A model generated the notes under the pieces. The model was not told where the DNA came from, searched no databases, and saw only the letters and a program-made list of their open reading frames with translations. Shown piece after piece: positions 61,446-64,000 of a DNA stretch of 64,000 bases. Source of the DNA: Deltaproteobacteria bacterium (GTDB taxonomy: Bacteria > Myxococcota_A > Polyangia > Polyangiales > Ga0077539); the NCBI GenBank assembly GCA_030694465.1, contig JAUXYJ010000023.1:372001-436000 (forward strand), given 5' to 3'. The translations under genes were made by a program, and so were the position numbers. Within the stretch, counting starts at the first letter, position 1. Each line of letters opens with the position of its first letter.

Positions 61446-63253
61446 GCACGTTAATTCACCCAGTCGCGCCGCAGCGTGGACGCTGGACCGACTGGCTGTT
61501 CTCGTTTGGGTGGCTGCGCTTTGCGCTCTACCTGATGGTGCTCCACACGTTGATGCCGTCGCTCTTTGCAAACGCGCGGCACGTGCTGGACTACATGGAC
61601 GACCACACGTTTCACCATCTAGAATTAGCGAATAAAATCACAGTCTTAGAGTACCACCAGCTCCCCGCTTGGAACCCCTTTTTCTGCGGTGGAAACGTCG
61701 GCCTCGCCGGTCCCGAAGACAGCTTCTACGCGCCAGACACCCTCCTGCGCTGGTTCTTCGACGTCGGAATGGCCAGGCACCTCACCGTACTCTTGGGGCT
61801 CTTTTTAGGCGCCGAAGGGACCTTCAGGCTCGCACGCGCGACCGGCTCCTCGGGGCTCGCGTCGCTCAGCGCGGCGCTCATCATGCTGACCAACTCGGTC
61901 ATCATGCCCCTGTGGATCACCAACGGTTTTTTTAACTTTACCCTGGGTTTTGGGCTACTTCCGTGGGTCTGTTGGTGCCTTCTCATGGGCGTCGACAAGC
62001 CCGCGTATCGCTACCTTGGGGGATTTTTCTTCGCGTGGATCTTTACGCATGCTGGGACGTACCCCGCGCCCTACACGCTCTTGGTCGTGGGGTTTCTCAC
62101 GTTCTCGATGGCGCTCATGAAGCGCAACGAGGGCGACCGCGCGTGGCTCACGCCCTTCGTAAGCGCAACGGTCCTCGGTGTGGTCTTTGTGCTGTTAGCG
62201 CTCGCGAAGTTCGTCCCGCTGATGCTGTTTCTCAAACAGTTTTCGCGCACCTGGGCGGTGATCGAGCAGCATCCTGCCCCGACGATTTTCTCGAACTTCA
62301 CAGGGGGATACATCCCGATTCTCGTCCTCGCGGGGCTCGCGCCCGTGCTGCGCGATCGCTGGGGCGCCGTGTTCGCGCTCGGCGCGGGGCTCTTCTTTGT
62401 CTTGGCCATGGGCGATTTTGACCCCCTCTCGCCCTATCACTTGCTCAAGCAATTGCCGTTGTTTAAGCAGCTTCGCTCGCCAGAGCGTCACGTCATTTTA
62501 GTGATCCAGTTCTTGGTCCTAGGCGCCGCGCGCACGATCACGTTGGTCGAAGATGCGATCGCACAGAGCGTCCCTTGGGCCCTCGGGGCGTCCTCGCTCA
62601 GTGTGCTCCCGCGCTCACTGCGGATCGGCGCGGTCGCGCTGGGGACCGCGTGCGCCGCGGGGATTTTTGCGCCCAAATACGTGCAAATGGTCAAGCAGTC
62701 CGCGCCCTCGTACGCGTCGGTGCAGTACAGCTTTGAGCCCGCGCGACACATGCAACAGCCCTTTCGCCAACAGCGCGGAAACCGCCGAGATGGGCACGTG
62801 TTTCCGGCGATGCACGCCGGCTCGCTGGCCTGCATCACGGGGATCCCGGTGCCGCAGTCACGACTTCTGCGTGGAGATTTGCAGGCAGAAGAGTATCCCT
62901 TAGACCCCGCCCTCGCGACCGTGCGCCGCGTGTATTGGTCCCCCAACGCCATCACACTCGATGTCACCGCGCGACGCGCGACCCGCGTGTTGATCAACCA
63001 GAACTACCACCGCTATTGGCGCAGCCGCGAGGGCACGGTGGTGTCTCACCAAGGCCTCCTCGCGGTGAATGTCCCTGCAGGGCAACACCGCGTCACGCTG
63101 CGATTTGTCGACTGGCCCAGCTACATCGCGGCGAGTATTTCGCTCCTGACGCTGTTGGGACTGCTGGGACTCTTGGCTCGCTACGCGTGGACGTACTTGC
63201 TTGAGCTTGCGCGTCCTTTTGGCAGCAAAAACACAAGTAAACCCAACCGCTAG
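61442..63253 (+). CDS. YfhO-like polytopic membrane protein
   Basis: This 603-residue protein has about 11-12 membrane segments and ends in a soluble beta domain with ATRVLINQNYHRYW and VPAGQHRVTLRF, typical of YfhO/DUF-type membrane proteins linked to cell-surface glycan glycosylation. The AWNPFFCGGNVGLAGPEDSFY and HRYWRSREG regions fit the family. It may be a lipid-linked sugar transferase. It is the last gene of the discoidin-like operon; the discoidin partner would be a natural glycan-binding companion. Confidence 0.82.
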   Translation: MSTLIHPVAPQRGRWTDWLFSFGWLRFALYLMVLHTLMPSLFANARHVLDYMDDHTFHHLELANKITVLEYHQLPAWNPFFCGGNVGLAGPEDSFYAPDTLLRWFFDVGMARHLTVLLGLFLGAEGTFRLARATGSSGLASLSAALIMLTNSVIMPLWITNGFFNFTLGFGLLPWVCWCLLMGVDKPAYRYLGGFFFAWIFTHAGTYPAPYTLLVVGFLTFSMALMKRNEGDRAWLTPFVSATVLGVVFVLLALAKFVPLMLFLKQFSRTWAVIEQHPAPTIFSNFTGGYIPILVLAGLAPVLRDRWGAVFALGAGLFFVLAMGDFDPLSPYHLLKQLPLFKQLRSPERHVILVIQFLVLGAARTITLVEDAIAQSVPWALGASSLSVLPRSLRIGAVALGTACAAGIFAPKYVQMVKQSAPSYASVQYSFEPARHMQQPFRQQRGNRRDGHVFPAMHAGSLACITGIPVPQSRLLRGDLQAEEYPLDPALATVRRVYWSPNAITLDVTARRATRVLINQNYHRYWRSREGTVVSHQGLLAVNVPAGQHRVTLRFVDWPSYIAASISLLTLLGLLGLLARYAWTYLLELARPFGSKNTSKPNR

Positions 63254-63256
63254 GCG

Positions 63257-64000
63257 CTACCGCGAGGACAGCTCAATGAACCGACCACGCAGGCGAAAGT
63301 GCGGACTGTTCGAGCCCTCAGACCAGAGCACAAAGAAGATGTCCCCCGCGATGTGCGTGATGCCCGGCGCATAGGCCGGCGCGCCGGGTGCACCCAAGAG
63401 CATGCGCGTCGAGGTGACCGCGGTGACCGCTCCGGGGGGTCGGATTCGCGCGGCCCACACCTGGTTGCGGCTCCCCGAGATCAACCGAAAGAACACCAGG
63501 CCCGCGCCCCCCGCGCGGTCCATCGCGAGGCGTGGCGCGTGGTTGGTCCCCGTGGTGCCAATGCGGCCAAGCACGTTGACCCTCGTGGGCTCACTGACGT
63601 TGCTCACACGGACGTAGCCGCCTTCGGTAAACGCGAGCAGTGTCGCCTGCGAATCTGCAGCGATAAAAGGAGACGCTCCCATCGGCGCGGCGTTGGCGGG
63701 GGTGACCAAGCCAGTGCCAGCGATCAGCACATTGGGGTTTGTGTCGCCCCGCTCAAACGCGAAGCGCAAGCGGTTCATCGAGGCAACCGTCGCGCTGCTG
63801 GGCCCCTGCGAAGTGGTCGCCTCAAGCGCGCTCACGGCGTCCTCGGTGGGATCTCCGTTGGCCGGCAGCTGCTGCGCAAACGCCTGAAAACTCATCGCCT
63901 CGGGGATCGCGCGGATGCCCGCGATCACAAAGCCCGAGGGCCCCGCTGCGACGCTCTGCACCGCGTGGTTGCGTGTCAGCGGCATGCCCATCGCGCGCGA
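63257..64000 (-). CDS. Probable surface protein, partial at right edge
   Basis: The - strand frame runs off the window, so the N terminus is missing. About 245 residues are visible: a beta-rich, Gly/Ala/Asn-rich sequence without Cys, with repeated TLLAFTEGGYVRVS, TNHAPRLAMDRAGGAGLVFF and ITHIAGDIFFVLW motifs, resembling blades of a beta-propeller or secreted repeat protein. No family is assigned. Confidence 0.55.
   Translation of the reverse strand, partial: SRAMGMPLTRNHAVQSVAAGPSGFVIAGIRAIPEAMSFQAFAQQLPANGDPTEDAVSALEATTSQGPSSATVASMNRLRFAFERGDTNPNVLIAGTGLVTPANAAPMGASPFIAADSQATLLAFTEGGYVRVSNVSEPTRVNVLGRIGTTGTNHAPRLAMDRAGGAGLVFFRLISGSRNQVWAARIRPPGAVTAVTSTRMLLGAPGAPAYAPGITHIAGDIFFVLWSEGSNSPHFRLRGRFIELSSR

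Overview
This window is GC-rich (about 65% by eye) chromosomal DNA with tightly packed genes, mostly 10-200 bp apart, and no rRNA, tRNA, insertion sequence, phage or CRISPR that I can see. The lineage is most likely Myxococcota (an order like Polyangiales). This is inferred from the protein repertoire: many secreted lipoproteins with Asp/Ala-rich tethers behind the lipobox cysteine, several eukaryote-like Ser/Thr kinases, a DUF1592/DUF1552 pair, PEGA/TPR and FGE-sulfatase-like surface proteins, thrombospondin-3-like calcium repeats, and C-type lectin and Kazal-like modules.

Layout. 1-9.9 kb: the end of a Gln-rich lipoprotein, an apparently exported pirin, a 660-residue coiled-coil protein behind a pair of inverted repeats, a VWA/calcium-repeat lipoprotein, a UbiB/AarF kinase-like protein, a Cys-rich Kazal-like lipoprotein, hemL and another lipoprotein. 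9.9-19 kb: two tandem Kup potassium transporters, a class III aminotransferase, a DUF6159-like membrane protein, a TPR/PEGA protein and an FGE-like lipoprotein. 19-33.4 kb: the DUF1592-DUF1552 pair, a Ser/Thr kinase, mmsA, a DUF1295 protein, an aconitase-family protein with its swivel domain first, a class II aldolase, an LCM-type methyltransferase, an ArsA/Get3-type ATPase and a DUF4397-like lipoprotein.

33.6-43.5 kb is the most accessory-looking part. One three-gene unit with 4-nt overlaps encodes a zinc-ribbon membrane protein with three T-M-x-G-V repeats, a Ser/Thr kinase with the same zinc ribbon plus extracytoplasmic PPC-like domains, and a secreted repeat protein. It is followed by a DUF1111 di-haem protein, imelysin and P460-like cytochrome operon, a tandem-domain lipoprotein and a CAP-domain lipoprotein. 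43.5-53 kb is housekeeping: queA-tgt and dapD-dapE-rlmN-ftsH-cyclophilin, with two small proteins between. 53-64 kb has a C-type lectin lipoprotein, a dehydrogenase-like protein, an MlaF-type ATPase next to two MlaE-type permeases, a YbhN-like flippase, a Gfo/Idh/MocA oxidoreductase, a translationally coupled discoidin-like/TM/YfhO-like operon, and a truncated surface protein at the right edge.

The most striking non-coding signal is a perfect 16-bp palindrome, CCGGCGACGTCGCCGG. It occurs four times, always at gene 3' ends, and three of the four lie between convergent genes. The core occurs twice more inside one gene. A second dispersed motif, ACTTACASCGTAAGT, occurs three times, and several divergent intergenic regions carry inverted repeats that could be operators. 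The zinc-ribbon/kinase/repeat-protein operon and this palindrome family are the best candidates for something undescribed.
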